DNA from: Deroplatys truncata
Taxonomy: Eukaryota; Arthropoda; Insecta; Mantodea; Mantidae
Direction of reading: 5' to 3'
NCBI GenBank assembly: GCA_030765065.1
Contig: CM060987.1
Coordinates: 71,806,557-71,870,556 of the forward strand
Length of the DNA stretch: 64,000 nt
The notes beneath the pieces are model-generated. The model was not told where the DNA came from and did not search any database. It worked only from the letters and a program-made list of their open reading frames with translations. A program made the translations under genes and the position numbers. Shown piece after piece: positions 36,136 through 48,089 of this stretch. Within the stretch, counting starts at the first letter, position 1. Every line of letters starts with the position of its first letter.

Positions 36136-36888
36136 CTATTCATTATTTCAGCAGGTGGAAAAACTATTAGTTGCAAGAAGGTCGGCTTCGCGTGGCGGAA
36201 CTTTGTACTAGTTATCGTCCTTATTTCCCCTTTCCACTGTCTCAAAAGACTGCACGGACAATAGCCATAACCACTATCAGATGGGAATGAACTTACAAAA
36301 CGAGTAATGTGTTAACTTTTATTGTTTGCAAACACGAATGCATATTGTTTGTAAAGTGGACACACACTATGTTCTACTCTGGTTTCATAATTTGGATAGT
36401 AGATAGTAGTTGCTAGATGCTATTCTTACCAAATACAGCGTTCTTTTACTAAAAGTTACATACTTACTATAGCCATTTTAAAAAATATATGTCCCTTTTC
36501 TGTGTAATTTTCTCACAGTGTACCGGGTGGAGGGGGCAATGGGTGGCGTCCTTTAAACCAGAAATAGAAAATGCATTCAAACGCAGACACATTGGCAGTG
36601 GCGCGCTATGCCTTCAGGTGGTTGAAAAATCACTCTTGATGGGTAAGGTCATGTCCGGCATAGGGTAGAATGTACGCTCGATTTGGAATTCCGTTGCGAT
36701 TTTATTGTTTGTGAAAGCAGGTAAATCCGGAATACCCTGCATTTAAGTGAAACTATAAATCAAAATATCTTATGCACTAAACCAAATGTGTATAATATAT
36801 AACAGAATTCAGCTGCTTAGCGAAATATCTACTCTTTGAAAACAAAAGAAAATTCATGCTTTTCTTTATCATATTACATTTCAGCGCA
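36136..36888. other. Non-coding stretch, nothing recognised
   Basis: No element ends or coding frame recognised. Confidence 0.4.
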
Positions 36889-36902
36889 ATAATAATAATA
36901 AC

Positions 36903-36948
<46 letters not shown>
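36889..36948. repeat. (AAT)n microsatellite
   Basis: About 20 units with one 'aac' interruption near the left edge. Confidence 0.95.
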
Positions 36949-37984
36949 GGTAATAACGACGTACAGTGTTGGTAAATCACTTATATAAGCGAAGATACGA
37001 AGCCGGTATAGCAAGGATTGAGATAACGTAGCTGTGTGAGGCGTGCTGCCAGTTATCAAGGCCCCAGCGTAAATTATTAATCTAAAATATAGATGCTAAA
37101 TTGTGGCGAAATTTCAATAAGATGCCTTCATGTGTGAGTTACGTGATGCAAAATGCTGAGAAAGATTTTACCGAAATACATGTCCAAAGACCAAAATGAT
37201 AGAATAGTTTTTCTTTCCTGTTAGGCAATACAATACGATATAAATAAAAGTATTATTTAATCTTCTAAATTGTAGTATTAAGTAAAACTAAATGGAACGG
37301 CGATAAATGAAATTATTGATACTATAGGGAATGTATTTCACGAGCCCGTTTCACCTGGTATGTTTTAAGCGAATTGGTATTATGATGTTTAAAATGGACG
37401 AATTCTATGTTCGGTCTCATGTGAAGGAAAACATTTATGGAAATCTCTATGTCTTTCATTTACCACGTCTTAGGAAGTCAGGCGGACAGTGCTGCCTGCG
37501 CTTTTGCTGTAGATAAAGCCACGATTTAGAACTGCAGCGAAGCTGTGATAGACTTCTCCGTGAATCATATGGAAGTACATTCACTTCAGAGTTGTTTGAA
37601 CTCGGCAAGGTATTGTAGGGTGTTGTTTGCAGAAGTTTCCCAGTTCCGGAGTTGCATTAAAGTTTCAACATTTCACCGCTAAAGCAGCGTCTGCTACCTT
37701 CCTGGAATTCCGTCAATCTAGCCAGACTGGCTGGTGCAGAAGATTAATTTTATCTTGCAGGTAAACACAACCATTCATGTTTTCGAATGATGAATGAATC
37801 GAGCAGTCTTCCCAAAGAACGGAAATAGTTTTCACTTAACGCGTTTATTCGTTTAAATATTTCTACTTTGCCACATTTGTGCATACTCTAATTGTTAAAA
37901 AGAAGAAGTATTGCCCATCTCTCTTGTCTGTAAAAGCGTAATTTAAAAAAATATTTTGTTACATTCACGTGACTACCGTCTATT
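36949..37984. other. Non-coding stretch, nothing recognised
   Basis: No coding frame beyond 61 codons and no recognised repeat. Confidence 0.45.
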
Positions 37985-38600
37985 GCTTTCTCTACGAATA
38001 CTTAATAGGTAGAAGTATTACATTCTACCCAAAAAAGTCGATGTTGAGATTTCAACGGAAATATGTGTCTTGAAGTCCCCTGAATTTTGAACGATTGCAA
38101 TACTTCCCCACCGACCAAAAGTGGATTCTAGTGAAAGTAAAAACGAAATGTCAATAAATACCTACGTTTTGTACTGAATTTTGGCATGATGCTAAGAAGC
38201 GACGCGAGGTTTTTCAGGAAAATTCCTCCTTCCCAAACTAGCCTTTGCAAGGAAGATTTTTCGTTGTTTTCTCAAAAATGGCCCCAACGATTTTGATTAA
38301 ATACATTAATATATTTGTATAATTAGTAAAATATACGCATTCTTGCATTTTCTGCTAGAATTCTATGAAGTCCTTTTTGAAAGAATTTTGCACAATTTTG
38401 GACGAAGTGGTAAACAAAGGAGGTAGACAAAAGCTTATGATTTGATTCTCGTTCATCCTCCTGTATCCCCCTAGCACCCACAACAAAATATGTAATCTTT
38501 TCTGTAAACATTAATAATTAAATAGATATAACAATAAGGTTTTATAATTATAGATTGCAGAAAAGAAGAAAAATGAACTGGTTAGAAAAAGTCGTAAAAA
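37985..38600 (+). mobile_element. HINE-like repeat, copy 11 (rearranged head)
   Basis: Starts GCTTTCTCTACGAATAC and keeps the head to 'gaagtcccctgaatttt' (38097). The next 45 bp, 'tgcaatacttcccc' to 'agtgaaagtaaaaa', is an inverted copy of the head itself; then the normal order resumes at 'aataaatacctacg'. The 3' end is decayed. Confidence 0.7.
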
Positions 38601-39369
38601 TACATATTTGTCAAGCGGTGTGTTATCCATCATTTTGAGAAAGCACAGTTTTCTATCTTGGTGAACACGCATCTAGGTATCGTTCATCTATGCGTTGAAA
38701 TGTATATGCCATATCGTGTATATACCTTGAAATTTGAGATCACGAAGGTGGTAACCATTTTCGCTTGAGAATGACAAGTTTCTGTAATTATAGATGAAAA
38801 GACTGTCATTTTTTTAACGGAAAATAACATTGAAAACGGAATTAGAGGATTAAAATGACTCGCATTTCATTCCGTAATTATCATGGCCCAGAAGAAGGTA
38901 AAAATTAGTAACTAAAAACGGGTAGCAAAATGTTTGACGAGGGTATGTTTTAGATATGGAAAGGGAAAGGCGAGGGAAATTCGGGATGTGAGTGTGCTAA
39001 CATATTGTATAAACTCCGCATTTTTTTTTGTAAGGGTTGGGGAATGGTTGGGGTGGGGGTTGAAAGAGCGGGTGAGACGGAGATGCACAGTGAGGATCAA
39101 TGCCAGCCAGCATCCCCCACCTGCTGCAACCGTCACACACACACACACACAACCTTCTTCGCTCTGTCACGGGCAACACATGCTTGGTAAACTACCCTCT
39201 GCTGTAATTCATCCCGATAGCAATTTGACGATACCCTTAATGCTGCATTAACCCTGTGTTAAGTACTGCCAATTTCCCTGCATTAGACGTTTCGTCTGCT
39301 ATGGTCAATACGTCGTATTGTCTCGATCTTTCAAAATCCTCGTGAGGCGTCGGCGCAAAAAAAAAAAAA
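38601..39369. other. Non-coding stretch with a short (CA)n run
   Basis: A (CA)n run lies at 39134-39150 in a locally GC-rich patch. No gene recognised. Confidence 0.45.
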
Positions 39370-40202
39370 TCTGGTGTTACACTCACATGACTTTCTCTAC
39401 TCTTGTACAATCTATTTTTACAAACGCCTATTCTCCATATGCTTCATGTTAATCGAGATATCGAGATGTCAATCTTATTGGTAATTTTCTTGTAGATGCA
39501 AAGGGAATATGGTAGGTTATAAGCGATAGTCAAATATTTTAACGCTGGTTGCTATGTGGCGCATTTCATTCTCTTTGCATGTCCAGGACATAAAAAAAAT
39601 GAATAACGAATTTGAGAAAAAGTATAAGTATTGAAATATTTAAGGAAATAACAAGCAATATCTCGAAAACGGTTCACTCAACAAAAGAAATGTATATGAC
39701 ATAAGTTGTGTATTTTAACGCGATCTACATTTTTTGTGTAGTAAAATTCTGTCTATCTCTTACGGTTTACCAGTTATGCAAAAGTCGTTCACAATGAAGA
39801 ATACTTTTGGAGACATTCCCAGAAAATTCGAGATATACATTTCATTTCTCATGACATTATCTTAAACATATGATATTTTAATCAAAATCGTTAAGAGCCA
39901 TTTTTGAGAAAATTAAAATTTTCGAAAAATGTTCCATGTAAAGGGTAGTCTGGGGTGGGGGGATTTTCTTGAAAACCTTCGTGTCGCATCTCTGGAAGAT
40001 ACTGAACCTAAATACCAAGTTTGGTGTTTATCCGACTGTTCGTTTTTGAGTTATGCTGTTCACACACACACGGACATGTTTCCAAAAATGCTTTTTTTGG
40101 ATTGAGGAGGTCTCAAAACATGTATTTCCGGCGAAATCTCGGTATCGAATTTTTGGGTGGAATGCAATACTTCCCCTACTTACTATACGTAGTAGAGAAA
40201 GT
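39370..40202 (-). mobile_element. HINE-like repeat, copy 12 (full length)
   Basis: Left end TCTGGTGTTACACTCACATG after a 14-A run; right end TACTATACGTAGTAGAGAAA then GT and an 18-A run. Closely similar to copies 8 and 17, so relatively young. A-runs abut both ends, as expected if the family targets T-runs on its own strand. Confidence 0.9.
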
Positions 40203-42969
40203 AAAAAAAAAAAAAAAAAAAACTTAGATATTGGCTCCACTTTCAGGAACAATATGTTTTGCTGTTTAGCTCGTGAATCTGTTACCAATCCGGTGTAACA
40301 ATATTAGAAATTTCTACCTGTCGAAAGATCGAAAGAGGCCTTATTTAACCATTTTATTTTATCGCACCTACGTGTTCTTTTATTTTCTCTGTCATGAAGG
40401 AAAGCAGTTGCGCAGTAGCATGAACTTTACGACGCCAGTCACCACTTGCTTCCTAGCCAATCAGCGGAGTTCTGCTTTAGGGTGTGTTTGTGTGAATTCG
40501 CTTGCTGTTTAGCAGCGAAATTTTATAATTAGTGTTATAATTAAGCTGCACTATGCAGATCCGTTCAGGAATGGAATTTCGTAGAAGAATTCAGCAATGA
40601 AGAATGAGATAGGATGCCTACTAGTATTTAGTCAATTAATGTTTAACAACAAAATAATCTGTCGCCTTGTTCGTGGCAAACCACCACGTGCTTACGATGA
40701 CTCTACCCCTTCTTGCAACGGGGCGGCAATTGTCATTTACCGCCTGTTGCTTTGAGAGACTATAGTGTGGTTAACTCAGTAAGCCTGATATATCATAATA
40801 GCTTATTTGGATATTTAATCAGCATTCTAGGTTGTCATGCTTCAGTTGCCTTTCTTAACCCATTTATTACCAGAGTTTGGATGGAAAAATAAAGCGCATA
40901 TTTCCATGTTGCTTATTAAGCTTCAGAATGAATCCAGTCGCACTAAATGAAGCATGAAGCCAAATTGCAGTAACTCTCTAAATATTTGAAAACAAATACA
41001 AGTGGAGCTCCTGATTCTTTCAAGTTAAATCCACTTTTCATAGAGGTAGGTAAACTTTACTAAAATGCAAAACAGACTTACCTCTTGTAGAACTCGAAGT
41101 ATATTAAACTGAAAAAGTACACAGAGTATGCGTTTATAATGTATGCAAGTTTAGTCGAGAAAGAGTCTTAGCAAATCCCATTTAAATTTCATCTGTGTTA
41201 AACGCTCCTAAAATAATAAACGCTGTAAGAGTTCTGTTACTTATAACCCAAAGTGTGTATTCGCAAATCCTTAAGCATATTCCTCCTGTGAAAATGGTAA
41301 ATTTCACGATTTTTACATTAAATTAATAGAAATTTATGTCACTGGTTTATCTGATACCTACGGCATGTAAGACGTTTCTTATACAACTTAGTATCTTTTA
41401 AGGCAGTGTCTGTATTTAAAAAAATTTGAAACGAGAACCTCAAAATGGGCATTTTGAAAAATATAGAAATATAAGCAACCTTTTCAAAGATCCTATCTTA
41501 AAAATGTTGTTTAACCATTCGTCATGGCTTTTAAGAAAGAAAAAGAAAAAAAAAACATAACTAGTGAATGATTATTACCAATGTAGACATATTAGTGGAT
41601 TCCAGCAAGAAGGAAAAGAGGCAACAGGAAAGAAAGGTATTGTGGAAGGGATGGAGAAAAGACGAGAGTATGCTTGGACATAAGTAGAATAGTTTGTGCA
41701 GTGAGATCAGTTTGAATGACTAGAACTTGCATATGCTGTCAGAAGGGGATGAATAAGCTTGTAAACTGGCTGAATAGTGTTAAAAGTATATAATTTAATT
41801 TCCAAACAAAAATACGTGTTTTCCATAACTATGGAACTGTATAAAATTAAAACAAAGCATCCTTGAATTTCTCTGTTGATCTTACGTGAACTTAACGCAG
41901 AAAATTTCAAATGGATTGGATCAATCCTCGATAGGTGTATGGAAATCTAGAAAACTGTGACATATTTTTAGAGAAGTTTCTGATTCATCAAAGCAGTAAT
42001 GTTTTTTAGATCACCGACGTATTCCAACTCCCCTCTCCGGGGTTGAATATGAAATAAGTAAATCTTCAGTGTCTAATTAAGCAGTGGTTCGTGTCTGCAC
42101 GCTATCATTTCTTTGGAATAGTTGTCGAGAACAACTGGTAAGTGAATTGTGTAATAATTAAGACTGGTTTTTAGACCCTTAAAAGCACTTTTTAGGCACC
42201 TAGTAGTATAGGCTCTAAACTTACCAAAACAGTCACTAAAGACACAATTTCTCCCGTCATAGTACAATTTCTTAACATTTAATTTTATGCATCTAAAAGT
42301 GTATTTCCACTTTCTAAAATCAAATAGGTCTAAAAGTGCAATTAATTGGTGAGCATTAGAGATTACGTATTTATTGTATCGTAAATTACCTCATATGTAT
42401 GAGCTTATAAAGTTAAAAGAACGACACACACAAATTTATTCAATCGATCATTCGGTGAAAATGCATTACGCATAGCCCGAGGTATCATTGCTACTTACAC
42501 GCTATTGAGACACGGACCCATCATTCAGAATGATGTTTGCAAAACACAGTATATTGTTAAGAAATGCAGTTGAGAAAACTGGAAAGCTTCGCAACATTGT
42601 ACATAAGTTAAACAGTTAATTGGTATGGTTAGTATAAGTAACGGAATGAAGTTTTTTGAGAACTCGGCCAGTTTCAAGCGTGGCCATTAACTTGGCACGT
42701 TTGATAATAAAAGGCATGTGAGCCAGGAAACGACAAGAAATTCGCCACTGACCTTTGGAAGGGATTTCCGTCGTACTGCAGTCAGCAACCTATACCAGAT
42801 GATCAAAGACAGAGAGGGCGAGTATTAGCTTTTCACAAAATGAGTTGCTGCCAAGTGGACGCATAAAATAAACCAGTCCGTTTCTAGGAATCTTTCATTC
42901 GTACTGTTAAATCTTTGAACCAAATCAACCTATCTTTCACTGTTGAATGATAAAAATTGAAACCACATA
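40203..42969. other. Non-coding stretch, nothing recognised
   Basis: Apart from the A-run at its left edge and a CT/GA-rich patch near 41600, I see no gene. A stretch near 42170-42340 ('ttttaggcacct', 'taggctctaaa') faintly resembles the 782 bp element at 7536 but is too weak to call. Confidence 0.4.

Positions 42970-43011
<42 letters not shown>
42970..43011. repeat. (AAT)n microsatellite
   Basis: About 14 uninterrupted units. Confidence 0.95.
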
Positions 43012-43012
<1 letters not shown>

Positions 43013-43147
43013 GAAATTATAGGCACCACAAAACCCCACCGTGAATTTTAACGAGTTTTAATTTTTTATTAATAGGTATTTTGCATCAAATTCGAGTACT
43101 AATAATTTAACAACGAACTAAGATTTATTATTACACTTATTAGCATA

Positions 43148-43407
43148 TCTACGTGGTGTAGGTTATTTTCCAAGGTCGCGAGTTCAAACCCGGCGGAGAG
43201 CGATGGATTTTTTTCGGGCGTAAAAATCCTTAGCATGGCTTCCTTCGGAAGGGAAGTAAAACTGGTGGTCCCGTGTCGTAGATTTACGGTGCGTAAAAGA
43301 ACCTCAAGCCAGATAAAGAGGTCTCTGAACAAAATTACCGGTCTTTCACGCCCAATATAGAATGGGAAGCTAAAAACCATAGTATTTAAAGAGCGTCCAT
43401 CAAATAA
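43148..43407 (+). mobile_element. tRNA-headed SINE, copy 3
   Basis: B-box GAGTTCAAACCCGGC and the whole body are present ('gatggatttttttcgggcg', 'ggtggtcccgtgtcgtag', 'ctttcacgcccaatatagaa', 'gagcgtccatcaaata'). The region between the A and B boxes is shortened, so the promoter head is damaged. About 260 bp. Confidence 0.8.
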
Positions 43408-44353
43408 GACTTAAGTTACTTATTTAGGCTATTTCCGAATTAAGTAGCAATACTAAATCGAGAAATACGGTCATTCAGCTATTATACCAAGTTAGTTTCC
43501 ATTTATTGTATGAAAGAAGTCTATTTCTGCTTATGATGAAATACTGATTTCACCTTAAGATGACATTGGAGAACATGTTTTCGGAATGATTTCAGCCGGT
43601 CCTCAGCTGCTGTCGGTTGTCACTGCGAAAACATGTTTCTGAAGAAGTCATCTTAAAGTGAGTGTTGTTTTAACAAGTAGTTTATATATATTTATCATGA
43701 AAGCGATATTGCTTCTGCCTACAAGTGAATCTCCTGCTGGTTCAACTTATTTTAGCCTTGTTTTAAATTAGTCAATAGCCATTGTTACTTTCGTGCATAC
43801 GAGTATAAGAAACTTAAGAATTTTTGTAGTGCAGGTGGTGCTACGGAACTGCATCACTGCACAGTTGGCTGCTTTCACTGCACCTTAAGATATTCTATTT
43901 CATACTGAACTAGAAGAATTTAACCGTTAACAAATTTTAATTTAAAGAAACTATAGCTTTAAGAAAATATTTTCTATGTTTTAAAATCAGCAAATAAAAT
44001 GCTACAGAACAAATGATAAAATGTCTATAAAAATGGACATTTTCAGCTTTTTAGCTTTGAGAAAAGCGCACTTGTACTTAAAATACCTATCTAGTTCTGA
44101 AATAATCTAGTTTAGTTTGAGAAGCGTTTATGAAATCCACAGAGTGCACATTAGCTGCTATGCTACTGGTTGCTAGCCGTGGCCATTGGTTTGAAGACAG
44201 AAATAGTAATTTGATTTTGCTCCACAGACTACCAAAGTACGCATTATACTAAGTATTCCAATTTTCGTTAACAAGTAATTTAAAACGTTATATATAAAGC
44301 CCTATGTTTACTTCGGTATGGTATGCCATCCCAAAAGAAATCGATGGGTTGAT
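43408..44353. other. Non-coding stretch, nothing recognised
   Basis: No element ends or coding frame recognised. Confidence 0.45.
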
Positions 44354-45149
44354 TTTTACAAACGCTTATTCCCCGTCTACTTCATGTTAATCGAGATAAA
44401 CATTTGCAGAAACAATCTTATTGCTAATTTTCTTGTAGGTGCAAGGGGAATATGGTAGGCTTTAAGCGATAGTCAGGTATTAATAAGAGCTAGTTGCTAT
44501 GTGGATCATTCCATTCTCTTTGCATGTCAGGCTAAAAAAAAATCCATTTGAGAAAAAGAATAACTATTGGAAAATTCAAACAAGTAACAAGGAATATCTG
44601 GGAATGGTTCACTCCACACGCATACACGAAAAAAACGTTTGTTACATAAATGGTGTGTTTTAACGAGATCGTAAGTTTTTTGTGGAATAAGATTTTATCT
44701 ATCTCTTGCGGGTTACCAGTTATGAAAAAGCTATTCAAAATGTAGAGGACTTTTGGGGACATTCTCGGAAAATTCAAGATATACATTATATTTGCTATGT
44801 AATTAACTTAAACGTGTGACATTTTAATCAAAACCGTTAAGAGCCATTTTTGAGAACGTTAAAATTTTCGAAAAATGTTCCACGTAAAGGATAGTAAGCG
44901 GTGGGGGATTTTTTTTTTTTTGTAAAATATTCGTGTCACATCCTTGGAAGATACTAAACTCAAATATCAAGTTTGGTATTTATCCGACTTTTCGCTTGTG
45001 AGTTATGCTGTTCACAGGCAGACATACACACGGACATGTTTCCAAAAATGCTTTATTTGGATTTAGTACACCTCAATACATGTATTTCCGGTGAAATCTC
45101 GGTATCGAATATTTGGATGGAGTACAATACTCTACGCAGTAGAGAAAGT
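44354..45149 (-). mobile_element. HINE-like repeat, copy 13 (tail truncated, head-to-head with copy 14)
   Basis: Begins within the tail segment ('tttttacaaacgcttattcc') and so lacks the last 45 bp or so, including the hairpin. It continues through all central landmarks to 'ctacgcagtagagaaagt'. The next copy starts within a few bases in the opposite orientation. Confidence 0.85.
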
Positions 45150-45151
45150 AA

Positions 45152-45810
45152 TTAGATATAGAGATATAATTGGAAATATGCGTTTTGAGGTCTTCTGAAT
45201 AAAAATAGCATCGTGCGTGTGTGTATAGCATAACCCGAAAACAAAATATCCCACACCATTACTCTTTGCATGAGTATTTTTTCGGAAACTTAACAAACAT
45301 TTTGAGAAAATTAACGATTTTGATCAAAATACCATATTTTTTAAAATATGTACTTCGCTTGAATAGCTATTGAAGTCCCCTTCATTCAGAAGGAATGTTG
45401 TATAACTGCTAAACGTTAAAGAGACAGACAAATATCTGCTATACCAAAAATATTGAATTACAGTTTACATTAGTCACTTTTTGTGGCATGAGCCATTTTC
45501 GAGATATCCGTTACCAGTGGTTTGAATTTTTGAATTTTTCAACAGTTTGTCATTTTGCGCTTTGGTTACTCAGTTGTTTATTGCGATATGGAATGAGTAC
45601 GGAATTTCAAGGCCAGCATATAGCCACATCGATTCGATTTCCTTACCCCCCTTGTACCAAGTGGTAATGAAACTATTTCTGCAAATCGTTACCTCGATTA
45701 ACATGACGTGGATGGAAAAATAACTTTCGTCAGAATAATTTGTAGAAGCTATGTACATACAAATAAACGTACTGGATAGAGAAAAACATGTAAATGTAAC
45801 ATTTTTTACG
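45152..45810 (+). mobile_element. HINE-like repeat, copy 14 (old, head truncated)
   Basis: Starts inside the head segment ('agatatagagatataattgg') and lacks the terminal ACTTTCTCTACT. It passes through 'aacgattttgatcaaaatac', 'ttcgagatatccgttacc' and 'ctgcaaatcgttacctcg' to a tail 'gtaaatgtaacattttttac'. More diverged than copy 13, so the two did not arise as one recent inverted duplication. Confidence 0.7.
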
Positions 45811-45935
45811 TAAGTTTAGTGAAACTCAAAAATTAAGGTTTTCAATTTTTTACTCTTGTGTGCAAATAAATATTTCCTTCCTATTTATGGCTACCACTAG
45901 CATTATTTGATTTATCTTTTTAAAGAAATCGTTTG

Positions 45936-45998
<63 letters not shown>

Positions 45999-46837
45999 GT
46001 TCATGATGAAAGTGAATTTGTTCGAGTATTGCTGAACAATAACACAATAACCCTGTATTCAGATTTGAATATAGCTGTAGTACAGAAAGCGCTGACGGAT
46101 TTAAAAAACTGCGAGAAAGGAAATTGCGTCCATCTCCGGCTCGACTGTGCCTACACAGCACAGAATCGGATTAGCCTGCGTATTTGTGAATAAAAGATTC
46201 ACGGGGTTTGTTCACTGTTTTTGAACCCAAATACCACGGCAGGCTGTCCCAGTTGACATCGTTAAAGTGTATTTTACTGCAGTACGGTACTCAACGGAGG
46301 TGAGCGGTCGAAAATTATTGAAATTTAAAAGTATGGCCCGTTCTGAAACAGCTTTGCTAATAATGAAGCTATAACTTAATTGTTTTCCTAGTAACATTCG
46401 GCAATTTGTGATTTGCGGTCAAATGGGAAACCAAATTTATACGCTAATGCATGTTCTATAATGTGGAAACAAAGCATATGTTTTTAAAAGCATATCCTTT
46501 ATGTCGAGCATCGCCATGAATGTAGGTTTATACTTCATTATTTATGTATATTTTACGACTTTTTCAAAGAAATCCTTAATTTATGACAATGTTTTGTAAA
46601 CAATGTACGAGAGGTGCCAATTTAGAACTTATAAATTTATCAGTGGCTTGTTAATGCTTAGAAATAAATTTCTGTTGCATATTCTGCGGAGTTAACCAAG
46701 CAACATCATAAACTTAGCTCTCAGCTTTCGAAGAAGATCGTAACGTTTTTGGGCAAGTAGAAGTACAAACTTCTGAGGGAAAAATCATATGCTTAATTTA
46801 AATGCATTCAGTGTGAGTAAATTCATTACACATGTTT
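45811..46837. other. Non-coding stretch with a long (CA)n run
   Basis: A (CA)n array of about 29 units lies at 45937-45995. No gene or element ends recognised in the rest. Confidence 0.5.
45937..45995. repeat. (CA)n microsatellite
   Basis: About 29 uninterrupted CA units, the longest dinucleotide CA array in the window. Confidence 0.95.
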
Positions 46838-47360
46838 GCTTTCTTTACCAGTTATAATAGGTGGAGGAAAGTAATGCCTTCCACTCAAAATTCTCTGTGC
46901 AGATTCCAGCGCAAATACAAATTTTGAAATGTTTTTGAACCATAAAAAAGATGTATCTAGAGAAATGTATGGTTGTCTCTCTCCGTCTTTGTGAACACTA
47001 TAACTCAATAACGAAATGTGTGATGAATGGCAAATATCATTCCACATGAAGCAGGAAGAAAGTGTCAAGAAAATCTGCAACGTTAAACCATATTTTACAT
47101 GTAAAGCTTTTTCTTATGTTTTTTGTTTTCTCGCGAGCGACTGAACGATTTTGATTCAAGTACCATACGCTCAAAATATTTCCATAGTGTACAAAATTAC
47201 ATCTTGAATATTCTGTGAGTACACTTTCAAGTGCTGTTCATTGGCATTAAATTTTGTATAACTAAAAAATCCTAAGAGAATAACCATAGAAACTAGCGCT
47301 GATTGAAATATGCAATGCATGCCAAATGCTCTTTTTGTAGCATAATAAAGCATCATGGAA
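46838..47360 (+). mobile_element. HINE-like repeat, copy 15 (old)
   Basis: Head 'gctttctttaccagttataa' and 'ggaaagtaatgccttccact' are recognisable. Central landmarks ('ctataactcaataacgaaat', 'aacgattttgattcaagtac') follow. It is strongly diverged and has no readable tail. Confidence 0.6.
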
Positions 47361-48089
47361 ATATTTATTGTACATTTTATAATTTTACAAGTATAATCGT
47401 CTTGCATCATCTACAAAGTATCCTTGAAAATGTGTGATTCTATCCGCCCCCCTCCAGAATGGCTCATTACAGCAGGAACAGGCTGTTGATGCGAGCAGCT
47501 TTTCTCTCTCTCTCTCTCTCTCTAACTATTGTACAAGTAACAAAGTCCATATTATATTTATTTTTGCTCCAATTCTGGAGAGATTGCTCACATTCATATC
47601 AATAAAGTTTACTCCTTTCGCGAGCAATATTCCGCTCCAACGGATGTTGCTCCTTGACCTTGGGTTGGCAGCAGTATTCTCCACTTCCGTATCAATAAGA
47701 ATTATAAGTTGCTCCTCTGTGGGAGAAGTTGCTCTCGAATATTGGAGCTAGAAACAATGTCACGCTGAGGACTAATCCCTGTGAGATGCCACTGTATACA
47801 CTCACAGTGTGGTATAGGTAAAGCCGTTTGCCTTAACACATATTCGCGGTTCTGAAGAAAATTGTATATAAATGCTACAATTTTATATATACAATGAAAT
47901 ATATATTTATATACATGTTACCTCGGATTCAACTTTCCATTAGTGTGTTGGTGTGATGGAGCAAAAAGCAAACTCTCCGTTGCCTAGTCTCCCGTCAAGG
48001 CCTGCTTATTTGCAGGTGACTTTTCACTCTTCTGCAAGGGAAAGAAGATTGCAACTACCCAAGAGCTACTACAAAGCACCCCATCCGTC
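47361..48089. other. Non-coding stretch with a (CT)n run
   Basis: A (CT)n run lies at 47502-47523. Segments near 47567 and 47724-47749 can be read as an imperfect inverted repeat (GCTCCAAT with GAGA nearby), too weak to call an element. Confidence 0.4.

Noticed and set aside
36520-36740. Possible transposon ends around 'accgggtgg' and 'ccggaataccctgc'
   Set aside because: The two segments do not form a convincing inverted repeat and no target duplication is visible.
42120-42340. Possible relative of the 782 bp inverted-repeat element
   Set aside because: Only short motifs such as 'ttaggcac' and 'taggctcta' agree. There are no terminal repeats.
45937-46193. 86-codon plus-strand frame reading through the CA repeat
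   Set aside because: The first third is a Thr-His run from the microsatellite, and the remainder has no recognised domain.
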